NCBI RefSeq assembly: GCF_958298935.1 | Contig: NC_084921.1 | Coordinates: 6,768,001-6,832,000, forward strand | Reading direction: 5' to 3' | Origin: Phragmites australis | Lineage: Eukaryota; Streptophyta; Magnoliopsida; Poales; Poaceae | Length of the DNA stretch: 64,000 nucleotides | Part shown: one piece after another, positions 1-10,422 of the stretch | Layout of the letters: every line of letters begins with the position of its first letter | Position numbering within the stretch: the stretch's first letter is position 1 | Program-made: the position numbers and the translations under genes | The notes under the pieces: generated by a model | The model's input: the letters and a program-made list of their open reading frames with translations, nothing else | Told to the model about the DNA's origin: nothing | Databases searched by the model: none

Positions 1-708
1 CGATCCCATCAGCAGTTAGCCGCGGTGGGGCTCAACGGAGGCAGGGCTGTCCGGAGTCCCCGCGGCGGTAGCCGGGGACAGAGAAACTTAGCTCCTGCAT
101 TGTTCCTGTAATTGTTTTGAAAATAATGTGTTCCGACAGGGATAGCAAAATTTTGTAGGACCGACCAAGCCTTTTGGCTCCCTAACTCCCCGGCCCTTCT
201 CGCGCTTTTCGGCTGCGAGCGGGCGGAGGGCGCGTTCTATTAGCGTTATTGTAATGGCTTTAGCCAAGACAGGGAAGCTTCGAAAGCGGTTATACCACCT
301 ATGAGTATATGTATATGTACGCAGGTATGTATGTATGCGTAGATGTATATGTACATGTATGTATGAGGTATGAATGTATGAGTATATGTATGCATGTATG
401 TATGATGTATGAATATGTATAAATGAAATTGTACTGTGCTGACTTTACCTTTTGCCTTACAATTTTGGTCGCACCAACGCTTCACCTGTCTCCCCTTTCC
501 TCAGCCCCCTCGCATCTTGCGACCGCTAGCGGCTGGAGGGTGTGATTCTTTAGAGGTGCTTGGTCGAGTTGGGTGTGAGCAAGGCTGAATTCTTTGTTGG
601 CTTTTGGTTTGATGTGACCTCAACGATACTCGGGGCCCGCGCCTTTGAGTCACCAGAGGGTCTATACTTCTCCCACGTGGGGAGGGTTCACATCTCTCCG
701 TCATGTAG
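1..708. other. Unassigned repeat flank left of Tat element A
   Basis: No gene was recognised. The first 300 bases are GC-rich, then T-rich, and resemble in texture the stretch that follows the accessory gene of the Tat elements, but I could not align them. About 366-708 recurs nearly unchanged at 34461-34841, so it belongs to a dispersed repeat. The match stops at the word CATGTAG, where LTR sequence of Tat element A begins here and different DNA continues in the other copy. Short ORFs in this stretch are microsatellite or antisense readings. Confidence 0.6.
296..425. repeat. TATG/TGTA-rich microsatellite
   Basis: Imperfect tetranucleotide and dinucleotide repeats of TATG, GTAT and TATA. A shorter version occurs at 34461-34555, in the second copy of the same dispersed repeat. 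Confidence 0.8.
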
Positions 709-1659
709 CATTCCGTCTTGGCGAAGTGACAGGGGCGGTGGAAAAATGCGGCGCGCATCCGACCACCTGCCACTGTGGACGTCCTCCGGCGCCATTGAGA
801 GGGCCCACCGGGCAGCCATAGAGGCGCCCGGGGCGCCGACCCTGTCTTGTTCTTCTGTCAGGGCAGGGTGGCAGGCGAAGCGCTTTGATCCTGGCAACGT
901 TATCCCGAGGCACCCGGATGATATGGGACGGGACCCGTGCAATAAATGGACCCACGCCCCCTGCCAAAGCATGGCAGGGTCTGACACTAGGGCGTGGGCA
1001 GCTGAGAATGTCAGAATGTCAGGCCGCGCTTGCCTATTAAATGTGGCATTGGACTTTTGACTGGCTGACACCCCGCCGACGGGACCCTTCGGGTCGTCGG
1101 GTGATCTTGCGCGAACCTTCGGGGAACCAAGTGCTCGGGGGCTGCCACGCGCAGCCCCGAGCACTCTCTCCCGAGCACTCCTGTAGGACCCTTCGGGGAA
1201 CCGAGTCCTCAGGGGCAGCCACGTGCAGCCCCGAGTACTCTCTCCCGAGTACTTCGGTAAGACCTTCGGGGAACCGAGTCCTCGGGGGCTGCCACGTGCA
1301 GCCCCGAGCACTCTCTCTCGAGCACTTCGGCAGATCCTTCGGGGAACCGAGTCCTCGGGGGCTGCCACGTGCAGCCCCGAGCACTCTCTCCCGAGCACTT
1401 GGCTGTTCGAATCATCGGGGGACTATGGTACTCGGGGGTGAGTGGGAACCCTTCCGAGCACTTTCTTCCCGGTACTTGGACTCTGCGGGTCATCGGGGAA
1501 CTGGGGTGCTCGGGAACCAGAGGCTGCGGCCCCGAGCACCTTCTCCTGGAACTTAGATTCTCCTCATCCTACAGGGGGGACCTCGCGGGATGGTGACACG
1601 TGGCGGACGGCCGGCCTGGTCTCGAGACTCAGGGACCCCTGGTTCCCGATACACCGATA
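709..1659 (-). repeat. 3' LTR of Tat element A (outer end missing)
   Basis: Homologous to 52021-52967, the corresponding part of the complete LTR of copy B. It ends on the plus strand with CACCGATA just before a pyrimidine run (TAGCCCCCGGGCCC, 1661-1674) that is the polypurine tract on the coding strand. The outer part, with the TGTCGGAGG end, is absent. The junction with the dispersed repeat is at about 708/709. Confidence 0.8.
1115..1401. repeat. Four-unit tandem hairpin repeat inside the LTR
   Basis: Four units start at 1115, 1190, 1263 and 1336 (period 73-75 bp), each opening with CCTTCGGGGAACC. Each holds an inverted repeat; in units 3 and 4 the arms GGGGCTGC and GCAGCCCC flank CACGT, giving a CACGTG core. 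Copy B has related units at about 52420-52870 with altered loops. Confidence 0.85.
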
Positions 1660-1660
1660 G

Positions 1661-1674
1661 TAGCCCCCGGGCCC
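1661..1674 (-). other. Polypurine tract of Tat element A
   Basis: On the minus strand this reads GGGCCCGGGGGCTA, directly before the 3' LTR, where second-strand priming is expected for LTR retrotransposons. Confidence 0.6.
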
Positions 1675-1961
1675 ATTGGTAGGCGATGGCACGGAGACTG
1701 CGGATGGGCCCTTCGTCACGGCCGAGGCCGAGGCTGGTGTAGACGCCACATGGCAGGCTTTCGAGAGGTGGCCCTTGTGGACCCAGACCTCGGGTACGAC
1801 CCAACGGGAAAACGAGTGGACGCGTGTCCACACAACTTCCGAAGGGTATGACGACCGTACGGGCGGCACGCGCGGCCGTCGCGCAGATCGAGGAAAATAC
1901 GCCTGGCAGCCGCTGACGCCGCACGAGTGAACCGTTGGGCGGCAATTTTTGAACTTTGAGA

Positions 1962-1969
1962 TATAAAAG
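1962..1969 (+). promoter_or_regulatory. TATA box for the antisense accessory gene
   Basis: ATATAAAAGG lies on the plus strand outside the LTR, about 155 bp upstream of the most likely start codon at 2121. It faces opposite to gag-pol. A C/T-rich stretch follows (1988-2100), typical of plant 5' leaders. The matching part of copy B is deleted, so conservation cannot be tested here. Confidence 0.55.
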
Positions 1970-2120
1970 GGGGAGGGGATCGGTTCGTCCCCCTCTTTAC
2001 GCCTTCTTGCACTCCTGCTCTTGCTTTCTTCGTGCTCCGAAGCCCTTAGGAAATTCTCAGGCGACCGAAGCACTCTTCCTTCCCTTCCTCCACCACCAAA
2101 ACACCTCCAATCTTGCCGAG

Positions 2121-5100
2121 ATGACGAGGGTCGGAGGAGGCCGCCGGGACAAGGCTCCGGACAGCATTCTGCCGGAGTCTCGTCTGAGGAATGAAGAGGC
2201 GGCGGACAAGATCAGGAAGTTGCTGGTGCCCGAGGGGCAAGCGGGAGCTGTGGTGGTGACGCCGGCGAGCCTGACGCCGGCGACGACTGTCCCCGGGCGG
2301 ATCGTTCTCTTCACGTCTTTCGTGGTGACGGGGTTGGTGCCGCCGTTCTCCACCTTCTTCCTGCAAGTGCTCAAGACCTACGGCATCCAATTGGTGCACC
2401 TGAGTCCCAACTCCGTCGTGGTGTTGGCGATCTTCGTGCACCTCTGCGAGATGTTCGTGGGGGTGGCACCTTTGGCGACGCTGCTTCGACATTTCTTCGT
2501 CCTTTGGCCGGTGGGGAAGAAGAGGGGGCACTCCACGGCGGATGTCACGAGGTGCTGCAACCTTCGGCTTCGGGACGGCCTGGGGGATCACTACATCCCC
2601 CAGGTACTGCGCAGCAAGTGGGAGGAGTGGCGACGGGACTTGTTCTTCGTCGACGTCGACCCCCACGAGCGCCTCGAATTGCCAGAGGCGGCGGTGGAAC
2701 CTCGGAGGTCAACGTGGGAGGCGCCGCCGCCAGAAGACGCGAGGCTAAAGCTGGTGCTGGAGCGCATCCGGGATCTGCGCGAGTCTGGGCTGACTTCCGT
2801 CATGGTGGTGGTGGATTTCCTGCGCCGCCGGCTGGCGCCTCTGCGAGAGCGGGCCCGGCCGAGTTGGTTCTACACCGGGCCGGAGGACATCACCCGGACC
2901 CAGATCGGTGCAAGCTGGGATCTGGGCCCGGCGGAGTTGAGGGGCATGACGCGGGCGATCACCGGGGTAGAAGACATGGGCCGGGCGGAACTCCCGTGGC
3001 CGGAGATGGCGCTCTGCGCCAATCCCGACCGGGTGGCCATTATGGCGCGGCTACCGGAGTTCGACGCCCAGGGGCCCGTGGACCGGCCGAGGAGCCGGAG
3101 CCCCGAGGCCTCCGAACTCCCCGGATTGGACGAGCTGCTCGGCGAGGAGGCCACAAACAGCTCGGCGCGGGCTGGCGACGGGGCTACTACAGGCAGCAGC
3201 CGCCGCGCCAGAGAGGAGGGCGTCTCCGATACCGCCGTGGTGGTGGCGCCGGGGGACCAGGGAAAGCATCCCCGAGCCCTCATTCTGGTGCCGGATTCTC
3301 CGCCGTCGCCGTCGGCAGCGGCAGCATTCCCGGTGCTGGAGCCGCAGCTGGTACGGATGGGGCCTGCGCCGGCGCCTGAGACTCGCGTAGCGGCCCCGCC
3401 GAGCCCCCAGCGGAAGAGGCGGCGGGAGGACTCCGGGCCGGCGCCGCCAGACCCGGACTTCAGGCTTCCAGCGGCCAAATGGCAGTACCGGTGAGTTTCT
3501 TTCCTTGCTCTTTCTTGGGCGTTTCTTGCCCGAACTGAGCCTTGACCTTGATCTGCACCTATCTCCCGCAGGCCGGCCGCGGGCGCCACCGCGACTGAAA
3601 GGGCGTGGGCGCCGAGGCCAGAGCTGAGCCTGCCGACCGCGTCGACGCAGGCGGACGCAGGGACGGCGGAGGCACCAATAGTCGTGGCGGCCACTGGGAG
3701 AGAGGCGGAGGCGGCGGCCGAGAGGAGGACAGAGCAGCCGTCTGAGTCCTCGGCGCCGGCAGAACCTACCCCGGGCGTGCAGAGCCCGGGGCGGACGACG
3801 GTGGAGGTAGAAGTCTTGCCGGGGCCGGCGGACGTGGCGGCCGATGCGGGTTACGTGGCCGCCATCCGAGTCTTCGGCGCCGGCGGAGCCTACCCCGGGC
3901 AGGCAGAGGCCGGGGCGGATGGTGGTGCGGGGCCTTGCGGAGACCTCGGACCCCCCGGAGGCAATCTGCGGGGAGGCCTGGGCCCCACAGGCGCCCGGCC
4001 AGCCCGCCGACCCCTTCCTGGCCGCAATCGAAGGCGTCCAGGTGGCGGTCGGGCGGCTGGGCGCAACAGTGAACACCAAGGAGGAGGTGCTTGAAGCCGA
4101 GCGCGCCCGCCTGGCTTTGGAGAGGGCGCAGCTGGCAGGCGCCCAGGAGGAGGCCCGTGCGGTGGCCGCGCGGGAACAGAAGCTCCTAGAAGACACCCGC
4201 GCGGAGGTCGCGTGGGAGCAAGAAATTTTGAAGGCCGCACGGGCAGAAGCCGTGTGGGAACGAGAAGACGCCGCCCGCCTGGCTGAGGCGTCGAGGCAGC
4301 AGGCTGCCGAGGCCCTTTCCAGGATGGGACAGGCGCAGGAGAGGGAGGCGGCGGTCGTAGCTCGCGAGAAGGCGGCGGAGGAGCTGCGGGTCGAGCTGAC
4401 CCGCCTGGAGGGTGCGGCCGAGAAGACGCGCGCCGACCTCCAACATTGGGAAGACGACCTCCAGAAGATCAGAGAAGACATCCGCCGTTGGGAGGAGGAC
4501 ATCTCCCTTCGGGAGGTGGACAATGAGTTGTCAGCGACAGATCTTGGTGCCCAGGAGGATTCGGTGGCCCAACAGGAGGACGCACTGGCCCGGCGGGAGG
4601 GCGAGCTGAGTCGTCAAGAAGGCGAACTGAGTCGTCGAGAGGGCGAGGCTGCTGCGGCGGCAGCGGCCGCTGCTACCAGGGCGGAGGAGAACGCGAAGCA
4701 CGAGGCGGAATTAACCGCCCGTGAACGCGCCTTGTCCGAGATGGTGGCCAAGACGAAGCAGGCTGCTAGCTCCGCAGCCGTTGGCGGTTCTTCTGGTCCG
4801 GCCGGGGACCAGGGACTCGAGGCGCAGCTGCGGGCTGCCAAGGAGAAGCTTGAGACCGCGTTCGTCTCGCGGGTCAATCTGCAGCACATGCTGGAGGATA
4901 TACTCCGGCGGATGCGGCGGGCCGTGGAGAAGGGCGGTCTCGGGTGGGTCGTTGAAGACCAGAAGAGCGAGAGCCCTGCACGACAAGTGTTAGGGCTTCA
5001 GCAGGTTTGCGAGCGCCTTGAGGCCCTGCCTTGGGCTGTCCAAGAACTTGCCGCTCGGGAGGGACGTGGCTTGGCACATGCAGTGGTCGAGCACGTCCTG

Positions 5101-5301
5101 GCCTGCTACCGAAGCAGAGACCCGAACTTCCCGTTGGAGCCGGCGCGGGAGAGAGTGGTTGAAGCTGAGGGAGAGGCCACCCGGGAAGCGGTCCAGAGTA
5201 CCGCTGCCGTGGTGGCGGCCGGCTTCAGGCGGGAGGTGCCGCCGCCGCCAGCCCCCGGGGACGACTCGAAAGACTCAGCCGCTGCCTCTGCTGCCGACTA
5301 G
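2121..5301 (+). pseudogene. Antisense accessory gene (aORF) of Tat element A, two exons
   Basis: Function is not known. Exon 1 (2121-3490) encodes the plant 'putative gypsy-type transposon' domain (Pfam Transposase_28-like). It has a hydrophobic core around the words VHLSPNSVV and HFFVLWPVGKK, followed by a region ending near ELPWPEMALC and a low-complexity Pro/Ser/Gly tail. A GT-AG intron is predicted at 3491-3571. Exon 2 (3572-5301) encodes a long Glu/Arg/Ala coiled coil with heptad-like RREGELSRQEGEL repeats, then a conserved C-terminal block around LPWAVQELAAREGR and EHVLACYRSRDPNF. The reading frame entering exon 2 differs from that of the coiled coil, so one frameshift lies after 3811, probably before about 3900. 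An earlier ATG at 1956 lies upstream of the TATA box and is unlikely to be used. The gene faces opposite to gag-pol. Antisense accessory ORFs are known in Tat elements; the splice model is inferred from sequence. Confidence 0.75.
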
Positions 5302-6967
5302 ACCTTTTGTAGTTGTTTCTTTCTTTTATTGTCTTGATGAATGTAAATATGGGAGTGATCCCTCAGAAACGCTTTGTATGTGCCTTGTGAATATAGCGGC
5401 AGCTTTTCTTTGGGCTCGCAACTCCAGTTTCCTTGAGTGCTTGATGTTCCCTCTGATATTTTGCCTTGAAGCCCCGGGGAGTACTCAGTGGACCGTTCCC
5501 GACCTTCCCATCCCCGAGAACGAAGTTGTCCCGATTGCTGTTTGTTGGCGCAGTCAGCCCTCGAGCTCTCGCGAGTTCGCATCGTCTAAGTTTGAAAGAT
5601 AAAAACACGAACTTCCTTGCTCGGGAGATAGATCGATCCAGCACGGAACACGCCGTGCCCGGTGAACACTTTTTCACTTCGCGACCACTCAGTTAGTAGA
5701 CGGGAGACGCGTGCGGGCGAAAATGTGACCAAGAGTCCTCGTGGTCCGGTGGTGTCCGGGCTTAAGACGGACCGGACCGAGCACTGACAGCCCGCCCCCG
5801 AGGCCTGAGCTCCGGACTACTCGAGCAGCTCGAGCGATAGGATTATCCAGGGCACCCAATGACTCGGTAGTGCTCGGGGTCTTTAGAAGCGGACCGAACA
5901 CCACGACCACCACGAAGGGCTTCGGTCAGACATTACCGTACGCGCGGTACTCCTTTCTACGAACCGCTCTGTCATTCCAGGAAAAAGTAGACACGCGGTA
6001 GGGTTTTGTGCGCGAGGAGATCATCTCGCCGAACAGATTAAAATGCGAGAGCCCCCGAGGATGACTCGGGAACATAAATTTATTGAAAGCAGACTTGTCT
6101 GAATATAACCACTCACCGGACAGCTGTTGGCCTTCCGGCCAACCGATCCAGGAGGGGTGTGCTTCCGAGCTCGGGGTGCCCGGGGACTTGGTTCCTTTAG
6201 CGGAGTGCCCGAGCGCCCAGAGGCACACGAGGATCCCGGGGTCGGGTGATCTCGACCACTCATGCCTAAGTGGTAGGACCACCCGAGGACCCTTGGGGCC
6301 GACCAGAGACCGGGGCATTGAAGCCCTCGCGGTCGAGCTGCTCTTGATTGTCGGCCTGTGACTTAAGAGAGAATAGGGAATTTCTTTGCCTGGTGCGCTC
6401 TGTTAGTGCGGTACTTGTTATAGACTGCTCTCATTTTCGACCCGAGACCTCTTGAATACCCAAACCGGCGGACAAGAGCGGACAGAGGCATAACCCAGAG
6501 GTCCTATGGTTTGGTGGCGCCCGGGTATGACAGACCAGACCGAGCACCGACAGCCCGCTCCGGGGGCCTGAGCTCCGGACTACTCGAGCAGCTCTAGCGA
6601 TAAGATTACCCAGAGCGCCCCGGAACTCGGTAGTGCCCGGGAGCCTGCCACGACACCGAACACCACAGCCTACCATGCCGGACGTAAGTCAGCGGCAACT
6701 GCCCGCATGCATACCGATTGGGATTCTTTTATCAGCGGGGAAAATGAGAGAGCGAACTTTTTCTCGCACAACCGAGCACCTCACCAGACAGATTAAACAT
6801 ACGGAATCCAGAAAAATAATTTGACATAGCGATTGCCTATTGAGATATTGAATTTACAATGTTTACAAGGTTGGGCGACGACGACTTACCCAATGGGTGG
6901 AACCCTCGGTCTGCTTGGGCGGGGGGAAGCCCCCGGCCTGGTTGACCTGAGCCGCGAGCACGACCAT
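5302..6967. other. Noncoding spacer between accessory gene and pol, with a 145-bp direct repeat
   Basis: No coding sequence is supported. Two diverged direct repeats lie at about 5735-5885 and 6498-6645, sharing CCGAGCACTGACAGCCCGC-like cores and the word GAGCTCCGGACTACTCGAGC. Copy B has the same arrangement at about 44160-44310 and 44940-45095. The two genes converge on this spacer, so it may contain both 3' ends. Confidence 0.65.
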
Positions 6968-8108
6968 CTACGGGTAGAACCAGCGGAGATGCTCGATGTT
7001 CCACGGTTTCGGGAGTGGCTGCCCTTCCTCTGTCGCCAACCTGAAAGAAACTTCTCGCGGGACCCCGATCACGGTGAAGGGACCTTCCCACATAGGGGAC
7101 AGCTTATTCATTCCTTCGCGCGACTGGACGCGTCAGAGAACTAGATCCCCCACCTTGAGAGATCGGGCACGGACATGGCGCAGATGATAACGCCGCAGAC
7201 TCTGCTGGTACCGAGCCGCCCGGACGGCAGCACGCCGCCGGCGCTCTTCCAGGTAGTCCACGTCGTCGCGCCTTTGCTGCTCCTGCTCACCCTCAGAATA
7301 CGCATGCACCCGAGGGGAGCCCAGAGTGAGCTCGGAGGGGAGGACCGCCTCGGCGCCGTAGACGAGGAAGAATGGAGTCTCCCCGGTGGCGCGGCTTGGC
7401 GTAGTCCGATTAGCCCATAGCACGGCTGGCAGCTCGTCCACCCATCCCTTCCCGTGCTTGGCGAGCACGTTATAGGTCCGGGTTTTGAGGCCCTTCAGTA
7501 TCTCCGCGTTGGCGCGCTCGACTTGCCCGTTACTCCGAGGATGAGCGACGGAGGTGAAGCAGAGCTTGATGCCGAGGTCTTCGCAATAGTCCCCGAACAG
7601 GGCACTCGTGAACTGGGTGCCATTGTCGGTGATGATCCGGTTCGGGACGCCAAAGCGACTGGTGATGCCGCGGATAAACTGGAGCACCGTGTTTTTGGTC
7701 ACCTTGATGACTGGGACCGCCTTCGGCCACTTGGTGAATTTGTCGATGGCGACATATAGGTATGCATAGCCCCCGATTGCTCGGGGGAATGGATCCAGAA
7801 TGTCCAACCCCCAGACCACAAAAGGCCATGACAGGTGTATGGTATGAAGAGCCTGAGCTGGCTGGTGAATCTGCTTTGCATGGAACTGGCACGCCCTGCA
7901 GCGCCGAACCAGCTCGGAAGCATCTTGGAGAGCTGTAGGCCAGTAGAAACCTTGCCGGAAGGCCTTCCCGACCAGCGTGCGGAACGATGAATGGCCACCG
8001 CACTCGCCCTCGTGGACCTCAGCGAGACGATCGCCGCCTTCTGCCCGGGAGATGCATTTCAGGAGGACACCTCCTGCGCTACGCCGATAGAGATCCCCAT
8101 CTACTATG
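6968..8108 (-). pseudogene. Tat A integrase
   Basis: This is the integrase part of pol, which would insert cDNA into host DNA. Visible are the zinc-binding HHCC region (GHSS through CRACQFH, about 8000-7870), the first catalytic Asp in WGLDILD, the second Asp in IITDNGTQF and the catalytic Glu in GQVERANAEI. The C-terminal domain ends with NIEHLRWFYP at 6968. A TGA at 7133 replaces a CGA Arg codon present in copy B. A TAA at 8111 separates this reading frame from RNase H; copy B has a Tyr codon there. Between these two stops the frame is open. Confidence 0.85.
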
Positions 8109-8111
8109 GCT

Positions 8112-9075
8112 TAGCGTCTGGACTGCCGAGCAACTCTTTCGGCAGACGCCTCATCCCCGGGTAGGAACTTTTCTTTCAAGTACCCTCGGATGTCAGACAT
8201 CCACGAGGCATCTTGAGAACATTCGGCGAGCGTAGCGCACTTGTCGGACGGCGGCGCCCTGACGGGGCTTCCCACTGAGGGCACCGCCGGGGTCCCCTGA
8301 ATTGAGTTCGAGGTTTCCCCTTCATCCTGTTCGGCAGGCAGGACGGAAGGCCGTGCGAGTCTTTCTTCAAAGACTCCGGCAGGGACGCGCGCACGGAAGG
8401 AGGCCAGGCGGGAGAGCTCGTCGGCCAGGGTGTTGTCGCGGCGAGGGATGTGCCGCAACTCCAGGCCATCGAAGCGCCTCTCCAGCTTCCTGACCGCAGC
8501 CACGTACGCCGCCATCTGAGGATCCGTGCACTGGTACTCCTTGGATACCTGGTTGACGACCAGTTGGGAGTCCCCTTTGACCAGGAGGCGATGAATCCCG
8601 AGCCCCACCGCAGCCCGGAGGCCGGCGATGAGACCTTCATATTTCGCCATGTTGTTGGATGCGCGGAACTGCAACTGCACGACGTACCGGAGCTCTTCAC
8701 CCGTTGGGGAGGTGAGAACCACTCCGGCCTCTGCGCCTTTCAGCGAGAGGGAGCCGTCGAAGTGCATGACCCAGTACCCGGGCGTGTCGTGCCCGGGATA
8801 GGCAGAGATCTCTTCTGGGACGATGTAGGGGACAGGTGTCCACTCTGCCACGAAGTCGGAGAGCGCCTGGCTTTTGATCGCCTGGCGGTTGACGAAGTGC
8901 AGGTCAAATTCCGCCAGCTCCACTGCCCACTTGACAATGCGCCCGGTGCCTTCCCGGTTTCGGAGAATGGGTCCCAGTGGATACGTGGTAACCACCGAGA
9001 CCTTGTGCGCCTGGAAGTAGTGGCACAGCTTCTGGGAAGTGACAAGCACGGCATAGAGCAGCTTCTGAGCATGGG
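8112..9075 (-). pseudogene. Tat A second RNase H domain
   Basis: A full RNase H fold with the catalytic acids visible: Asp in MHFDGS (about 8758), Glu in KYEGLIAGL, Asp in KGDSQLVV and Asp in DNTLAD. Tat elements are known to carry such an additional, archaeal-type RNase H between the original RNase H and integrase. It would degrade RNA in RNA-DNA hybrids during cDNA synthesis. The frame differs from RT because of a 1-nt deletion near 9075 (copy B keeps the base). The domain itself is uninterrupted down to the stop at 8111. Confidence 0.85.
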
Positions 9076-10422
9076 ATATCTTGTCTTGGCCTCCCGGAGG
9101 ACTTCACTGACGAAGTACACCAGTCGCTGCACCCGGCAGCCCTGGACGGCGGCTCTACCCGGGGGGCTGCTGCAGCCCCCAGGCTCGGCGGCACGGTCGA
9201 GGCTGGCCGGGCACTCGGGCTCGACTCCCTGGCTAGGAGGAGCAGTGCGCTCAGGCTCGACCCCTTGTCCAGGGGGAGCCGCGAGGACAGGTGAGTGCTC
9301 GGGGGCCTCTGGGAGCTGGGACCCAGCACTTGGCCCTGAGCACTCGTCGCGCTCTACGACCAGTACCATGCTCATGTCCTGAGGAGTGGCCGAAACGTAA
9401 AGCAGCAGGGGCTCACCTTCGGAGGGAGCCACCAGCACGGGTGGCGAAGTGAGGTACTTCTTTAGATCGCGGAAGGCCTGCTCGGCCTCCGGCATCCAGT
9501 CGAAACGACCGGACTTCTTCAGAAGCTTGAAAAGGGGGAGCCCTCGCTCCCCGAGCTTGGAGATGAAGCGCCCGAGGGCTGCCATGCAGCCGGCGAGACG
9601 CTGGACCTCCTTGAGTCGAGCCGGGGGTCGCATCTGCTCGATGGCCCGGATCTTCTCTGGATTGACCTCGATTCCTCGGCCGGAAACCAAGAAACCAAGG
9701 AGCTTGCCCACCGGCACCCCGAAGACACACTTCTCCGGGTTGAGCTTGAGGCGGGTAGAGCGGAGACTGTTGAAAGTCTCGGCAAGGTCCTCGAGCAGGG
9801 TGGCGCGGTCTCGGGTTTTGACCACAAGATCGTCGATGTAAGCTTCGACGTTGCGGCCAACCTGCGAGTCAAGGGTAATACGAATAGCGCGCTGGAAGGA
9901 GGATCCAGCGTTGCACAGGCCAAAAGGCATTGACATGTAGCAATAAGTCCCCACCGGAGTGGTAAAAGCAGTTTTTTCCTCGTCTCCTATGGCCATGCGA
10001 ATCTGGTGATACCCAGAGTTTGCATCTAAAAAGCATAAAAGATCGCATCCCGCAGTTGCATCTACGATTTGATCAATGTGAGGTAAGGGGAAGGGATCTT
10101 TAGGGCAAGCCTTATTCAGGTCGGTGTAGTCCACGCACATGCGGAGCTTGCCGTTGGCCTTCGGGACGATGACTGGGTTTGCCAGCCAGTCGGGGTGGAG
10201 GACTTCTCGGATAAATCTGGCGTTGAGGAGCTTGCTGACCTGCTCGCGGATAAACTCCTGGCGCTCAAGCGCCTGCCGCTGGACCTTCTGCTTCACCGGG
10301 CGGGCATCCGGACGCACCGCCAAGTGATGCTCGATCACCTCCCTAGGGATCCCGGGCATGCCGGACGGTTGCCAGGCAAACACGTCTGCGTTAGCCCGGA
10401 GGAAGGCGACGAGCGCGCTTTC
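9076..10422 (-). pseudogene. Tat A reverse transcriptase with degenerate RNase H
   Basis: The RT is readable from the TAG at 10423. It shows VLHPDWLANPVIVPKANGK, LDANSGYHQI and the catalytic box YIDDLVVK. The following RNase H is degenerate: the usual TDAS is replaced by YVSATP, and the later Glu and Asp motifs are absent. That suggests a connection domain, with catalysis passed to the second RNase H. A Pro/Glu-rich insert with 12-residue repeats (GVEPE words, about 9160-9340) interrupts this domain. The frame is lost at the 1-nt deletion near 9075. Confidence 0.88.

Noticed and set aside
296..485. ORF encoded by the TATG microsatellite
   Set aside because: Low-complexity His/Tyr/Ile/Thr translation of a simple repeat.
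688..1945. Several overlapping ORFs with Pro/Arg/Gly repeats on both strands
   Set aside because: They are readings of the LTR tandem hairpin array. All frames are open because the repeat lacks AT-rich stops.
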